Of a stretch of DNA of 15,221 nucleotides, positions 1-6,572 are shown in pieces. Under the pieces are notes generated by a model, which searched no databases, had not been told where the DNA came from, and saw nothing but the letters and a program-made list of their open reading frames with translations. Numbering within the stretch: position 1 is the first letter of the stretch; each line of letters begins with the position of its first letter. A program made the position numbers and the translations under genes. Source of the stretch: CAZKGE01 sp964541695 (lineage in GTDB: Bacteria > Bacillota > Clostridia > Christensenellales > CAG-138); NCBI GenBank assembly GCA_964541695.1, contig CAZIRB010000054.1:1-15221 (forward strand), read 5' to 3'.

Positions 1-321
1 CTTGGAACCCGCAGGAATAAATCGGGATCCCGTTGGGTTTCCAAAGGGATCCCATCCCTTTGGCGGGTGCTCGAGGGCAGAGCCCTCGACGTTTCCCTCG
101 CGGGGTCTCCGTCCCCACACCCCCGCCCAAAGGACACGTCCTTTGGGAATCCCTCTCCGCAGCACGCTAGAACCCTTCCCATTCCTGCGGGTTTCCAAAG
201 GGATCCCATCCCTTTGGCGGGTGCTCGAGGGCAGAGCCCTCGACGTTTCCCATGCAGGGGCGGCGCCCCTGCCGTACCGTACCCCGTACCCCCGTACCCC
301 GTTCCCCGTTCCCCTTCCCCT
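1..321. repeat. Intergenic double-hairpin repeat tract 1 (3' of pepT)
   Basis: This gene-free stretch holds several copies of the window-wide hairpin module. A 63-bp exact direct repeat occurs at 35-97 and 189-251. Each copy carries an inner hairpin (CCAAAGGG / CCCTTTGG arms) followed by an outer hairpin (CGAGGGC / GCCCTCG arms). A copy in the opposite orientation is at 126-147 (CCCAAAGGAC / GTCCTTTGGG arms), and an isolated outer-type hairpin GCAGGGGCGGCGCCCCTGC is at 254-272. From about 273 to 321 there is a degenerate C-rich simple repeat built on CCCCGTACC and CCCCGTTCC that runs up to the pepT stop codon. Long open frames on the plus strand here have no recognisable protein features and are judged non-coding. 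Confidence 0.85.
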
Positions 322-1530
322 TCACTCCAGCGACGTCACAAGCTCCTCCAAAATATCCACGACCTTTTCCATGGACTCGGTGGTGATGAACTCATACCGG
401 CCGTGGAAGTTGTACCCGCCGGTGCAGAGGTTCGGGCAGGGCAGGCCCATATAGGAGAGCCGTGCGCCGTCGGTGCCGCCGCGGATCGGCGCGACCTTGG
501 GCGCGACGCCGGCGGCGAGCATCGCGTTCTTGGCCAGCTCAACGAGGCGCGGGTCGACACGCTCCTTCATGTTGAAATAGCTGTCCGTGACGGCGGCCTC
601 GACGGTGCTCCCGCCGTACTTGTCGTTGAGGAACGCGCAGGCGGAGAGAAAGAGCGCCTTCTTGCGCTCGAACCGGTCGCGGTCGTGGTCGCGGATGAGG
701 TACAGCGCCTCCGCTTCGTCGACGCGGCCGCTGAAGCGGTCGAGATGGAAAAAGCCCTCGTACCCCTCGGTGAGCGAAGGGTCCATGCCGCGCGGCAGCA
801 ATGAGAACAGCTCCATCGCTATGTGCAGCGCGTTCTTCATGCGCCCCTTGGCGCTGCCGGGGTGGATGCTGACGCCGCGGAGCTTCACGCTCGCGGCGGC
901 GGCGTTGAAATTCTCAAAGTTGAGGTCGCCGAGCGCGCCGCCGTCCACGGTATAGGCAAAGTCCGCGCCGAACGCGGCTACGTCGAACCCATCCACGCCG
1001 CGGCCGACCTCCTCGTCCGGCGTAAAGCAGACGCGGATCCTGCCGTGCTTTTTTGCGTCGGGGGCGAGCAGCCGCTCGCACAGCGCCATGATCTCGGCCA
1101 CACCCGCCTTATCGTCGGCGCCGAGCAGCGTGCTGCCGTCGGAGCAGATGACCTCCTCGCCGACGTGCTCCAGCAGCGCCGGGTACTCGTCGGGCGAGAG
1201 CACGCGGCCGCTGCCCATCTCGATGTTGCCGCCGCCGTAGTTTTTCGTCAGGACGGGGCGCACATTCGCGCCGCTGACGGCGTCGGACGTGTCCATGTGC
1301 GCGATCAGGCCGACGACCTCGCGCTTCGACGCGTCGTTTGCCGGAATCGTGGCGGTGACATAGCATTGCTCCGACAGCCGCACGTCCTCCGCGCCCAACT
1401 CGGCCAGCTCGCAGTTGAGGAGCCTGGCCAGATCAAACTGCTTCTTTGTGCTCGGCACGCATTCCGCGCCGTCCTGCGACTGCGTGTCGATTTTGACATA
1501 CCGCAGGAACCGTTCCTTCACCGACGACAT
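322..1530 (-). CDS. pepT: Peptidase T (tripeptide aminopeptidase, M20B)
   Basis: Cytosolic di-zinc aminopeptidase that removes the N-terminal residue from tripeptides, for peptide scavenging. The 402 residues match the usual family length of about 405-410. Metal and catalytic residues are visible: H78 and D80 in GLIAHMDTSD, D140 in GADDKAG, E173/E174 in TPDEEVGRG, D196 in YTVDGG and H376 in GGYNFHGRYEF. The lid/dimerisation domain lies at roughly residues 205-320. The ATG start is preceded by GAAAGGACGG at suitable spacing. The gene lies 63 bp downstream of the alpha/beta hydrolase gene on the same strand, so co-transcription is possible. A repeat tract follows its stop directly. The long plus-strand frames across it are antisense shadows. 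Confidence 0.97.
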   Translation of the reverse strand: MSSVKERFLRYVKIDTQSQDGAECVPSTKKQFDLARLLNCELAELGAEDVRLSEQCYVTATIPANDASKREVVGLIAHMDTSDAVSGANVRPVLTKNYGGGNIEMGSGRVLSPDEYPALLEHVGEEVICSDGSTLLGADDKAGVAEIMALCERLLAPDAKKHGRIRVCFTPDEEVGRGVDGFDVAAFGADFAYTVDGGALGDLNFENFNAAAASVKLRGVSIHPGSAKGRMKNALHIAMELFSLLPRGMDPSLTEGYEGFFHLDRFSGRVDEAEALYLIRDHDRDRFERKKALFLSACAFLNDKYGGSTVEAAVTDSYFNMKERVDPRLVELAKNAMLAAGVAPKVAPIRGGTDGARLSYMGLPCPNLCTGGYNFHGRYEFITTESMEKVVDILEELVTSLE

Positions 1531-1593
1531 ATCCGTTTTTCCGTCCTTTCACAACGCCGTTTTTTTACTCAGTCTGCCGTGCGGCACGGCGCG

Positions 1594-2145
1594 TCATACG
1601 CACAAACCGGCCACCGCGCCCAAAATTGCCGCGTTCCCCGCAGCGTCGCCGTCATGTTCGAGACTGTGACCCACGCCCGCAAACACCGCGCAGCGCACGC
1701 CGCGGTCCGCGCACAGCGCGGTCAACGCGGCAACGTCCACATGCGGGTCGAGCGTGCCCACGGCCGCCGCGAACACACGAACCGTTCCCTTTTCCAGATA
1801 CGGCAGCGCGCCGGCTGTCGGCGTCAGCCACAGGTGCCGCGCGCCGACGCCCAGCTCCGCGTCCAGCCGCGGCGCGACCAATGTGCCGAGGCTTTTGCCG
1901 ACGAATACGATGTCCGCATAACCGGAAGCGCCGAGCGCGGCGATCTGTCCGCGCACGGCCGCCGCTGCCGCTTCTACCGCCTCCGCGATCGTTTCCATCG
2001 CGCGAAAATCGAGCCCGCCGTACGAAAGCCGCACGATCCCGTACCCTCTCGCGGCGTACGCTTCGGCGCAAACACGAAGCAGCGGCTTGTCGCAGGTATA
2101 GCCCGTGCCCGGGAAAAGGACCGCCAGGTTCTTTGATATGGCCAT
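1594..2145 (-). CDS. Small alpha/beta hydrolase-fold protein
   Basis: A 183-residue compact alpha/beta hydrolase of unknown substrate. The nucleophile elbow is GKSLG with S85. A likely acid is D133 in TLDPHVD and the likely catalytic histidine is H160 in GVGHSLEHDGD. An early PGTGYTCDKPLL motif could form the oxyanion region. It has no signal peptide, so it is probably cytosolic. The open frame extends upstream to 2334 into a repeat tract. I chose the ATG at 2145 because GGAGG sits just before it and the conserved fold begins there. It is followed 63 bp later by pepT. The triad assignment is inferred from motif order; esterase or deacylase activity is a guess. Confidence 0.8.
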   Translation of the reverse strand: MAISKNLAVLFPGTGYTCDKPLLRVCAEAYAARGYGIVRLSYGGLDFRAMETIAEAVEAAAAAVRGQIAALGASGYADIVFVGKSLGTLVAPRLDAELGVGARHLWLTPTAGALPYLEKGTVRVFAAAVGTLDPHVDVAALTALCADRGVRCAVFAGVGHSLEHDGDAAGNAAILGAVAGLCV

Positions 2146-2470
2146 AGGACCTCCGCGTTTTGGGTTAAGGTTTTGCATGAGAGGAAGCTGGGGACGCTGC
2201 CGCAGCCCCGGCGTTTGCGAGGGTTTGTTCGCAACGCTTTCTTTTGCGAGGGCTCCGCCCTCGCGCTCCCGCTTCTTTTCTTGAAGAAAAGAAGCAAAAG
2301 ACGCGCAAACCTCATGAAATGGACTGGGATTCAAAATAGGTTCTCAACGAGGGCGCTGAAGGACATATCGGGTTTCCAAAGGGGGTTTCCCCCCTTTGGC
2401 AGGGTGCAGGGGCAGCGCCCCTGCCGTGCCCTCCCGCGTCGCCTGCGGCGGCCAAAGCAAAGCGCGGCCT
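2146..2470. repeat. Intergenic repeat tract 2 (between ybaK-like gene and hydrolase)
   Basis: The 325-bp gene-free stretch holds two modules in head-to-head orientation. The left one has an outer hairpin GCGAGGGCTCCGCCCTCGC (2246-2264), the linker GCTCCC, and an unusual inner hairpin at 2271-2295 with 12-base perfect arms (GCTTCTTTTCTT / AAGAAAAGAAGC) instead of the usual CCAAAGGG arms. The right one has the standard inner hairpin at 2376-2399 and an outer hairpin GCAGGGGCAGCGCCCCTGC at 2406-2424. The spacer between them (about 2296-2369) is unremarkable. The tract starts just after the ybaK-like stop, so it is likely to lie in that gene's 3' UTR. Confidence 0.85.
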
Positions 2471-2935
2471 TCACTCCGACACGTCCGCAAACCTTGCCTG
2501 TACCAAGCCGCCGAGCGCGCCGGGCGAAAGCTCCATCTGCAGCCCGCGCCTGCCCGCGCTGCAGCAGATCGTATCGAATAGCAGTGCGGTCTCGTCGATC
2601 ACCGTCGGGAACGGCTTCTTCATGCCGACCGGCGAGCAGCCGCCGTGCACATAGCCCGTCAGCGGGAACAGCTCCCGCTGCGGCAGCATCGCGACGCTCT
2701 TTTCCCCCGCCGCGCGCGCCGCCTTCTTCAGGTCCAGCGAGCAGTTGACGGGCATAACGAACACATGATGCCGGCCGCTCGCGCCGACCGCCACCAGCGT
2801 CTTGAACGTCCCGTCGTGCGGCTTGCCGACCGCGTCGGCGACGGCCTGTCCGTCGGTGAGCGCCGGGTCGTATTCGTGTACGGCGTACCGCACGCCCCGC
2901 GCGTCCAGCAGCCTTAGCGCGTTCGTCTTCTCCAT
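2471..2935 (-). CDS. ybaK: YbaK/EbsC-type aminoacyl-tRNA deacylase
   Basis: A trans-editing deacylase of the YbaK/ProX family; known members hydrolyse Cys-tRNA(Pro), keeping cysteine out of proline codons. The 154 residues match the single-domain family (about 150-160). The family lysine lies in HDGTFKTLVA near residue 50, and the conserved GGCSPVGMKKPFP and LFDTICCSAGRRGLQMELSP segments follow, both typical of the Clostridia/YbaK branch. A GTG 36 bp upstream would add 12 residues, but the ATG at 2935 starts the conserved domain (MEKTNALRLL). Neither start has a strong adjacent Shine-Dalgarno; GGGGGG lies roughly 15 bases upstream of the ATG. The gene is transcribed from the promoter at 3005-3032. 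Confidence 0.9.
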   Translation of the reverse strand: MEKTNALRLLDARGVRYAVHEYDPALTDGQAVADAVGKPHDGTFKTLVAVGASGRHHVFVMPVNCSLDLKKAARAAGEKSVAMLPQRELFPLTGYVHGGCSPVGMKKPFPTVIDETALLFDTICCSAGRRGLQMELSPGALGGLVQARFADVSE

Positions 2936-3004
2936 GCTCGGCCGTGTTGCCCCCCGTCGGGCGGGCCGCACGCTTTAAGCGACCGCCGGCCCGCTTTTGA
3001 AGCC

Positions 3005-3032
3005 ATTATACCACGGCGCGCCGCGCCGGCAA
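3005..3032 (-). promoter_or_regulatory. Extended -10 promoter for ybaK-like gene
   Basis: On the minus strand a perfect TATAAT (3005-3010) is preceded by TGG, giving the extended -10 TGGTATAAT. TTGCCG (3027-3032) lies 16 bp upstream as a -35. The predicted leader is about 60 nt. The same TGGTATAAT block recurs before ylmH and the GNAT gene, and as TGGTACAAT before the AAC(6')-like gene. Confidence 0.75.
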
Positions 3033-3057
3033 TGCGCGGACAGCGTTTTTACAGGCA

Positions 3058-3134
3058 TGCGTGTGGATCACGCAACTTATTCTTGACATATGACAAAAAT
3101 CTCGTATACTGGTGTTGTATTCGGCATATGTCAA
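3058..3134 (+). promoter_or_regulatory. Sigma-A promoter with flanking palindromes for the NifX-like gene
   Basis: The plus strand has -35 TTGACA (3083-3088) and -10 TATACT (3105-3110) with a 16-bp spacer. TTGACATATG (3083-3092) and its exact reverse complement CATATGTCAA (3125-3134) bracket the -10 and predicted start. Locally, TTGACATATGACAA (3083-3096) and TCGGCATATGTCAA (3121-3134) are each imperfect CATATG-centred palindromes. Further upstream TGCGTG / CACGCA (3058-3074) forms another 6-base inverted repeat. This arrangement is what a repressor bridging or flanking a promoter would leave. The regulator is not known; the downstream DUF134 protein is a candidate. Confidence 0.7.
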
Positions 3135-3175
3135 TAACAACGGTGGCAAACTATTGAAAACAGGAGGAAAAAAGC

Positions 3176-3577
3176 ATGCGAATCGCGGTATCGGTTGAAA
3201 ATGAACGGGTGTTTCAGCATTTTGGGCACACGGAGCGCTTCAAGGTGTACGACACGGAGGACGGGAAGATCGTGCTCGCCACGACCGTCAACACGAACGG
3301 CAGCGGCCACGGCGCGCTGGCGGACATCTTAAAGAAGCTCGGCGTGACCGCGCTGATCTGCGGCGGTATCGGCGGCGGCGCCCGGCGCGCGCTCGCCGAG
3401 GCGGGCATTGCGTTGTACGGCGGCGTGACCGGGAGCGCGGACGCGGCCGTCGAATCGCTGCTGGCGGGGACGCTCGCGTTCGATCCGGACGTAAGCTGCG
3501 CGCACCACGGCGAGCACCACGACGCGGACTGCGCTCATCACGACGGAAGCTGCTCCTGCTCCGGCGCGTCCGATTGA
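3176..3577 (+). CDS. NifX/NifB-type dinitrogenase iron-molybdenum cofactor biosynthesis family protein
   Basis: A single-domain member of the NifX/NifY/VnfX/NifB C-terminal family, which binds iron-sulfur or FeMo-cofactor precursors. Stand-alone versions in non-fixing anaerobes have unclear roles, probably in Fe-S or other metal handling. The 133 residues show the typical start MRIAVSVENERVFQHFGHTE, then FKVYD, the glycine-rich ICGGIGGGARRALAEAGI, and a C-terminal tail (about 108-133) very rich in His and Cys (CAHHGEHHDADCAHHDGSCSCS) that should bind metal. The ATG has a strong AGGAGG. No nitrogenase genes are present in the window. It is followed 75 bp later by a UPF0251 gene, a common pairing in Clostridia. 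Confidence 0.9.
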   Translation: MRIAVSVENERVFQHFGHTERFKVYDTEDGKIVLATTVNTNGSGHGALADILKKLGVTALICGGIGGGARRALAEAGIALYGGVTGSADAAVESLLAGTLAFDPDVSCAHHGEHHDADCAHHDGSCSCSGASD

Positions 3578-3603
3578 ATCCGGCCGGCCCTTTGCGGTAT
3601 ACT
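3574..3603 (+). promoter_or_regulatory. Possible internal promoter for the UPF0251 gene
   Basis: TTGAAT (3574-3579), overlapping the stop codon of the preceding gene, and TATACT (3598-3603) are separated by 18 bp. The gene may therefore be transcribed both from here and by read-through from the NifX-like gene. Confidence 0.5.
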
Positions 3604-3652
3604 GGACATAGAGCCGCGCGGAAGAACGTATCACCGCCTAGGAGGATGGGCC

Positions 3653-4006
3653 ATGGCCAGACCGAAAAAATGCCGGCGAGTGTGCGGCCTGCCGCAGACG
3701 ACGGAATTCGTGCCGCGCTGCGCGCGCGCGCTGAGCCCGATCTCGATGACGGTGGACGAATTTGAGGCGATCCGCCTGATCGACCACGAGGGCCTGACGC
3801 AGGAAGACGCCGCCGTGCGCATGAACGTGGCGCGCACAACCGTGCAGGCGATCTATGTCGGCGCGCGCAAGAAGCTCGCCGACGCGCTCGTCGACGGGCG
3901 GCCGCTCAGCATCGGCGGCGGCGACTTCGAGGTCTGCGACGGCGCCGCCGCGCGTTGCTGCGGCCGCGGCTGCCCGCATCGCGGCCGCGGCGAGCAGCGG
4001 AGTTGA
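3653..4006 (+). CDS. UPF0251/DUF134 family DNA-binding protein
   Basis: A 117-residue protein of the UPF0251 (DUF134) family. It starts with MARPKKCRRVCGLPQTTEFVP, has the family segment MTVDEFEAIRLIDHEGLTQEDAAVRMNVARTTVQAIY (about residues 32-70), which is a sigma-70 region 4-like helix-turn-helix, and ends in a Cys-rich tail (CDGAAARCCGRGCPHRG). DNA binding is likely from the HTH; the cysteines suggest metal or redox sensing. GGAGG lies 8 bases before the ATG. The family is often found beside NifX/NifB-like proteins, as here, which supports a role in regulating that gene, but direct regulation is inference. The tail differs from many members by its run of Arg/Gly. Confidence 0.9.
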   Translation: MARPKKCRRVCGLPQTTEFVPRCARALSPISMTVDEFEAIRLIDHEGLTQEDAAVRMNVARTTVQAIYVGARKKLADALVDGRPLSIGGGDFEVCDGAAARCCGRGCPHRGRGEQRS

Positions 4007-4362
4007 AGGGAAAACTTTCGCTATGTTTTTTTGCGAGGGCTCTGCCCTCGCACTCCCGCCAAAGGGGGAAACCCCCTTTGGAAACCCAAATGTGGGCAGT
4101 CAACCAAACTACGCGCCGGCAGAATGGGATTCCAAAGGGACGTGTCCCTTTGGCAGGGGTTTGAGAGGGCCGAAGCCAAGCGCCGCCTGCGGCGGATGAA
4201 GCGAGGCGCAGGCCCAGTGAGCAAGAAAGCGGAAGACGGCGGTTTTAGCCGCAACGCACCGCGACCATTGCAAACTGTGGGAAGTCCTCAACGTACCCTT
4301 GGCGGGTGTTTGGGGACGGAGTCCCCAACATACCCCTTCCGCGAAAACCTCGCACCTTCCCC
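4007..4362. repeat. Intergenic repeat tract 3 (between convergent UPF0251 and Smr genes)
   Basis: Gene-free 356 bp between two convergent stops. It holds an outer hairpin GCGAGGGCTCTGCCCTCGC (4033-4051) and inner hairpin (4059-4081), then a head-to-head partner with inner hairpin at 4132-4153. Next comes a 134-bp element (4151-4284) that is an inverted, diverged copy of the unit found twice at 6707-6840 and 6962-7095. A final outer-type hairpin TTGGGGACGGAGTCCCCAA lies near 4310-4327. Open frames here (for example the antisense of 4109-4291) only reflect this repeat. Confidence 0.85.
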
Positions 4363-4614
4363 CTACAACTCTCTCAGCACGAGGTCGGTTGCGCCGTCGT
4401 TCACCGGCTCGAGCCGCAGCACCTTTTCGCTCTGCGCGTACTCGGCGAATATCATGTCCTTGAGCGCAGTGCCGAGGCGATGCCCGTGGATGAGCCGCAC
4501 GCGGTACACGCCGCCGCCCGCACGCCTTAGCGCCGCGTCGATGGCGACGCGAGACTGCGCGGCGGTCTTGCCGTGCAGATCGACCGTCACGACGCTCGCC
4601 AGATTCAGCCGCAT
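4363..4614 (-). CDS. Small Smr (MutS-related) domain protein
   Basis: An 83-residue protein that is almost entirely an Smr domain, the C-terminal endonuclease-like domain of MutS2 found alone in many Firmicutes. Key motifs are VDLHGKTAAQSR (about residues 11-22) and VRLIHGHRLGTALKD (about 38-53), which replaces the more usual IHGKGTGALR. The basic RLG segment suggests nucleic acid binding. The ATG is preceded by GGAGGAGG. It lies 43 bp downstream of the truncated gene ending at 4658, in the same direction, so the two may be co-transcribed. Catalytic activity cannot be judged from the sequence alone; RNA nicking or branched-DNA binding are known for relatives. Confidence 0.85.
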   Translation of the reverse strand: MRLNLASVVTVDLHGKTAAQSRVAIDAALRRAGGGVYRVRLIHGHRLGTALKDMIFAEYAQSEKVLRLEPVNDGATDLVLREL

Positions 4615-4657
4615 GTCAAGATCCTCCTCCGCTGTGCGAACGGGCCCAATGCGCGGC

Positions 4658-4873
4658 TCATTTGCCGCAAAAGCCCAGCATGCGCTTTAGCTCCGCCTCG
4701 GTCGAAACGCGGTCATAGTCGCCGGTGAGCTGGCCGGGATCGTGATAGACGACGCCCGCTTTCTCGTTTTGCTCGAGCGCGTCCAGAAGCGCGTCCGCGC
4801 CGAACTCGCCGATCAGGTTCGCAAACGTGCGCACGCGCAGCTTGGAAAACATCGGGTTCTCGCACGGAAACTT
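4658..4873 (-). CDS. C-terminal fragment of a gene cut by the scaffold gap (possibly nucleotidyltransferase-like)
   Basis: About 71 residues are visible before the TGA; the N-terminal part falls in the N run. The segment PMFSKLRVRTFANLIGEFG followed by VVYHDPGQLTGDYDRVSTEAELKRM has the look of the end of a MobA/MocA-like NTP transferase, where a DPG...D-D-x-x-T-x-E-L pattern closes the fold. This is a weak resemblance and the function is otherwise unknown. Its reading frame differs from that of the acetyltransferase on the other side of the gap, consistent with two separate genes. Smr follows 43 bp downstream. Confidence 0.5.
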   Translation of the reverse strand, partial: KFPCENPMFSKLRVRTFANLIGEFGADALLDALEQNEKAGVVYHDPGQLTGDYDRVSTEAELKRMLGFCGK

Positions 4874-4973
4874 NNNNNNNNNNNNNNNNNNNNNNNNNNN
4901 NNNNNNNNNNNNNNNNNNNNNNNNNNNNNNNNNNNNNNNNNNNNNNNNNNNNNNNNNNNNNNNNNNNNNNNNN
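4874..4973. other. Assembly gap (100 Ns)
   Basis: Exactly 100 ambiguous bases, the usual placeholder for a scaffold join of unknown size. The flanking acetyltransferase lacks roughly its last 70 residues and the other flanking gene lacks its N-terminal part, so the true gap is probably several hundred bases or more. Confidence 0.98.
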
Positions 4974-5301
4974 CCGCGCCGCGCGCGGAGCACAGCCGCT
5001 CGATTTTACGCACCAGCGCCGAGCCGACGCCGCGGGACCGGTGCCGCGCGTCCACGACCACCGGATGCAGCTCCCAGCCGGTCGCGCCGTACTGCGGAAT
5101 CGCGCCGGCAAACCCGATCAGCTCGCCGCCCGCGACGGCCTTGACCGCGATGCGCTCGGGGGCCAGGATCTGCGTGACCTCTTCCGCGGCGCAGTCCGCA
5201 TACGCCTGCGGAAACGCCGACGCAAGCAGCGCCGCCGCCGCGGTAACGTGCGCGCCGTCCTCCGGACCAAACATCTCCACGGTAAATTCCGTCCCCCGCA
5301 C
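4974..5301 (-). CDS. AAC(6')-like GNAT acetyltransferase, N-terminal part (truncated by gap)
   Basis: The first 109 residues of a GNAT acetyltransferase. The stretch LIGFAGAIPQYGATGWELHP followed by VVVDARHRSRGVGSALVRKIE carries the acetyl-CoA binding motif (R/Q-x-x-G-x-G/A appears as RSRGVG) and resembles AAC(6')-Ii-type proteins of Firmicutes, which can acetylate aminoglycosides but often have other physiological substrates. Resistance should not be assumed. The start is the GTG at 5301, preceded by GGAGG seven bases upstream; longer open frame upstream runs across the promoter. The last ~70 residues are lost in the N run. A promoter is visible at 5330-5358. Confidence 0.8.
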
Positions 5302-5329
5302 CCGTGTACCTCCGCGCTCAATTTTGTTC

Positions 5330-5358
5330 ATTGTACCATGCGGCGCGAAAAATGGAAA
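5330..5358 (-). promoter_or_regulatory. Promoter for the AAC(6')-like gene
   Basis: Minus-strand extended -10 TGGTACAAT (hexamer TACAAT, 5330-5335) with TTTCCA (5353-5358) 17 bp upstream as a weak -35. The predicted leader is about 20 nt and contains the GGAGG. Confidence 0.6.
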
Positions 5359-5451
5359 TCGTCCGGACGGTGCCGGAAATCCGCTGTTTTTTCGGGGGAA
5401 TCCGGGCGCTCCTGTCGGGGCGGTTCTGTTAGCCTGCCTGTCCGCATATCG

Positions 5452-5457
5452 TATAAA
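5452..5457 (+). promoter_or_regulatory. -10 element for the GerMN-like lipoprotein gene
   Basis: TATAAA lies about 35 bp upstream of the start codon on the plus strand. No convincing -35 is visible at 16-18 bp, so an alternative sigma factor or an activator is possible. Confidence 0.4.
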
Positions 5458-5491
5458 ATGGTCCATTTTTATAGAATGGGAGGCATCCGCC

Positions 5492-6142
5492 ATGAAACGG
5501 TATACCGCGCTTATCCTGGCCGCTCTGCTGCTGCCGCTCTCGGCCTGCGCCCCCGCCGCGGCCGCTCCCGTTTCCTCCTCCCCCGCCGCGGAGCCCGACA
5601 CCGTGGTGTTCGCCGTCATCACCGCCGAGCCGAGCCTCTGCCTGACCGCGCCGCCGACGCTCGCGCCGGCCACGCCCGAGCCCACGCCCACGCCGGAGCC
5701 GACCGCGACGCCGACGCCCGAGCCGGCAAAGGCCGAGCTGTTCCTGCCGGACGCGGACTGCGAGAAGCTCGAGCGCGTGCGGATCGAGCTGACCGTGGAC
5801 ACGCCCGAGGCGCTGCTTGCCGCGCTCTTTAAGCACGAGCGCTATCCCGTGCACACCGACGAGGAGATCACCGGCCTGACCTGCGCCATCGCGACCGAGA
5901 TGCTCCCCAAAGCGGCCGTCGAGTCGATGGTCATACGGCTCGACGTGCCCAAGTCCGTCGCCAAGGCGCTCGCGTCCACCGGCTCGGCCGGCGAACGCAT
6001 GGCGGTCTACGGCCTCGTCGATACGTTCCTCACGCACTACGAGGCCGAAGCGCTGATCCTGACCTCGGGCGGCAAGCCCATCGAGACCGGGCACAACGTC
6101 TACGACGAGCCGCTGCGCTTCCTCGCGCCGGCCGGCGATTGA
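5492..6142 (+). CDS. Lipoprotein with probable GerMN-like domain
   Basis: A 216-residue predicted lipoprotein. The signal peptide MKRYTALILAALLLPLSAC ends in the lipobox LSAC with C19 as the lipidation site. A proline/threonine linker of repeated PTPEP-type units (about residues 60-80) probably spans the cell wall zone. The C-terminal domain (about 85-216) has the order IELTVDTPEALLAALF, LDVPKSVAKAL, MAVYGLVDTFLTHYEAEAL and ILTSGGKPIETG, which resembles GerMN domains of spore germination or cell envelope proteins. The ATG at 5492 is preceded by GGGAGG; the longer frame upstream crosses the gap and is not coding. The exact role is unknown; envelope attachment is the firm part. Confidence 0.78.
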   Translation: MKRYTALILAALLLPLSACAPAAAAPVSSSPAAEPDTVVFAVITAEPSLCLTAPPTLAPATPEPTPTPEPTATPTPEPAKAELFLPDADCEKLERVRIELTVDTPEALLAALFKHERYPVHTDEEITGLTCAIATEMLPKAAVESMVIRLDVPKSVAKALASTGSAGERMAVYGLVDTFLTHYEAEALILTSGGKPIETGHNVYDEPLRFLAPAGD

Positions 6143-6204
6143 CGCGCGCGGCGTAAAATATTCGTCTCCCGCAGATACTATCAAAAACAGCGGGAGGTAT
6201 CCAT

Positions 6205-6339
6205 ATGCCCAAGGACAGCCAGCCGGACAACAAGCACGCACGCGCGGAAAAAGCGAAGCACCAGACGCCCGTCACGCGCGAGAACCAGAACCAGACCCCG
6301 AACGCCAAGAAGCAGTCCGTTCCGAACAACGACGTGTGA
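6205..6339 (+). CDS. Small hydrophilic protein, 44 residues
   Basis: A short gene with a strong GGGAGG 8 bases before its ATG. The product has no hydrophobic segment and no Cys or aromatic residues. It is rich in Lys, Gln, Asn, Pro and His (for example VTRENQNQTPNAKKQSVPNN), so it is probably disordered. It ends 13 bp before the next small gene and shares its terminator, so the two form a two-gene operon. The composition is reminiscent of minor small acid-soluble spore proteins of Bacillus, but there is no clear sequence match and I do not assign that function. Confidence 0.65.
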   Translation: MPKDSQPDNKHARAEKAKHQTPVTRENQNQTPNAKKQSVPNNDV

Positions 6340-6352
6340 CGGAGGCCGCGGT

Positions 6353-6526
6353 ATGGCCAAGAAAGGCATGCGCCGCCCCGACCCCAGCGAGCCGCACGGG
6401 ACGGAGAGCGATATTCGGCAGCGGTTCCCCAAGAACGACGTCAAGCCCGTGCCCGAAATCCAGGGCAAAGCCAAGACGGGCAACAAAAAAGCCGGGCCCG
6501 TCAACGACCCCTGGGAGAACGATTGA
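6353..6526 (+). CDS. Conserved-looking small hydrophilic protein, 57 residues
   Basis: A short gene with GGAGG seven bases before the ATG, 13 bp after the previous gene and followed by a strong terminator. The product (begins MAKKGMRRPDPSEPHGTE, ends GPVNDPWEND) is charged and Pro/Gly/Lys-rich, without signal peptide or membrane segment. RRPDPSEPHGTESD and PVPEIQGKAKTGNKKAG look like conserved motif material, but I do not recognise a named family. Codon use is GC-rich like the neighbours. Co-expression with the 44-residue protein is the main clue to function; a spore or stress role is speculative. Confidence 0.7.
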   Translation: MAKKGMRRPDPSEPHGTESDIRQRFPKNDVKPVPEIQGKAKTGNKKAGPVNDPWEND

Positions 6527-6540
6527 CGGCGGCGGAATGA

Positions 6541-6571
6541 AGGTCCCCGCGCATAAGCGCGGGGACCTTTT
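6541..6571 (+). terminator. Rho-independent terminator after the small-gene operon
   Basis: Perfect 12-bp stem AGGTCCCCGCGC / GCGCGGGGACCT with the tetraloop ATAA, followed by TTTT. It lies 14 bp after the stop codon of the 57-residue gene and marks the end of the operon. Confidence 0.93.
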
Positions 6572-6572
6572 G

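Noticed and set aside
823..2136. Plus-strand open frame of 437 codons
   Set aside because: It spans the antisense of pepT and the alpha/beta hydrolase; both have full catalytic motifs and ribosome binding sites on the minus strand.
3176..3577. Nitrogen fixation locus
   Set aside because: Only a NifX/NifB C-terminal-type domain is present; no nifH, nifD, nifK or radical-SAM NifB is in the window.
4742..5491. N-terminal extension of the GerMN-like lipoprotein across the N run
   Set aside because: The lipoprotein signal peptide and ribosome binding site start at 5492; the extension covers Ns and the antisense of the acetyltransferase.
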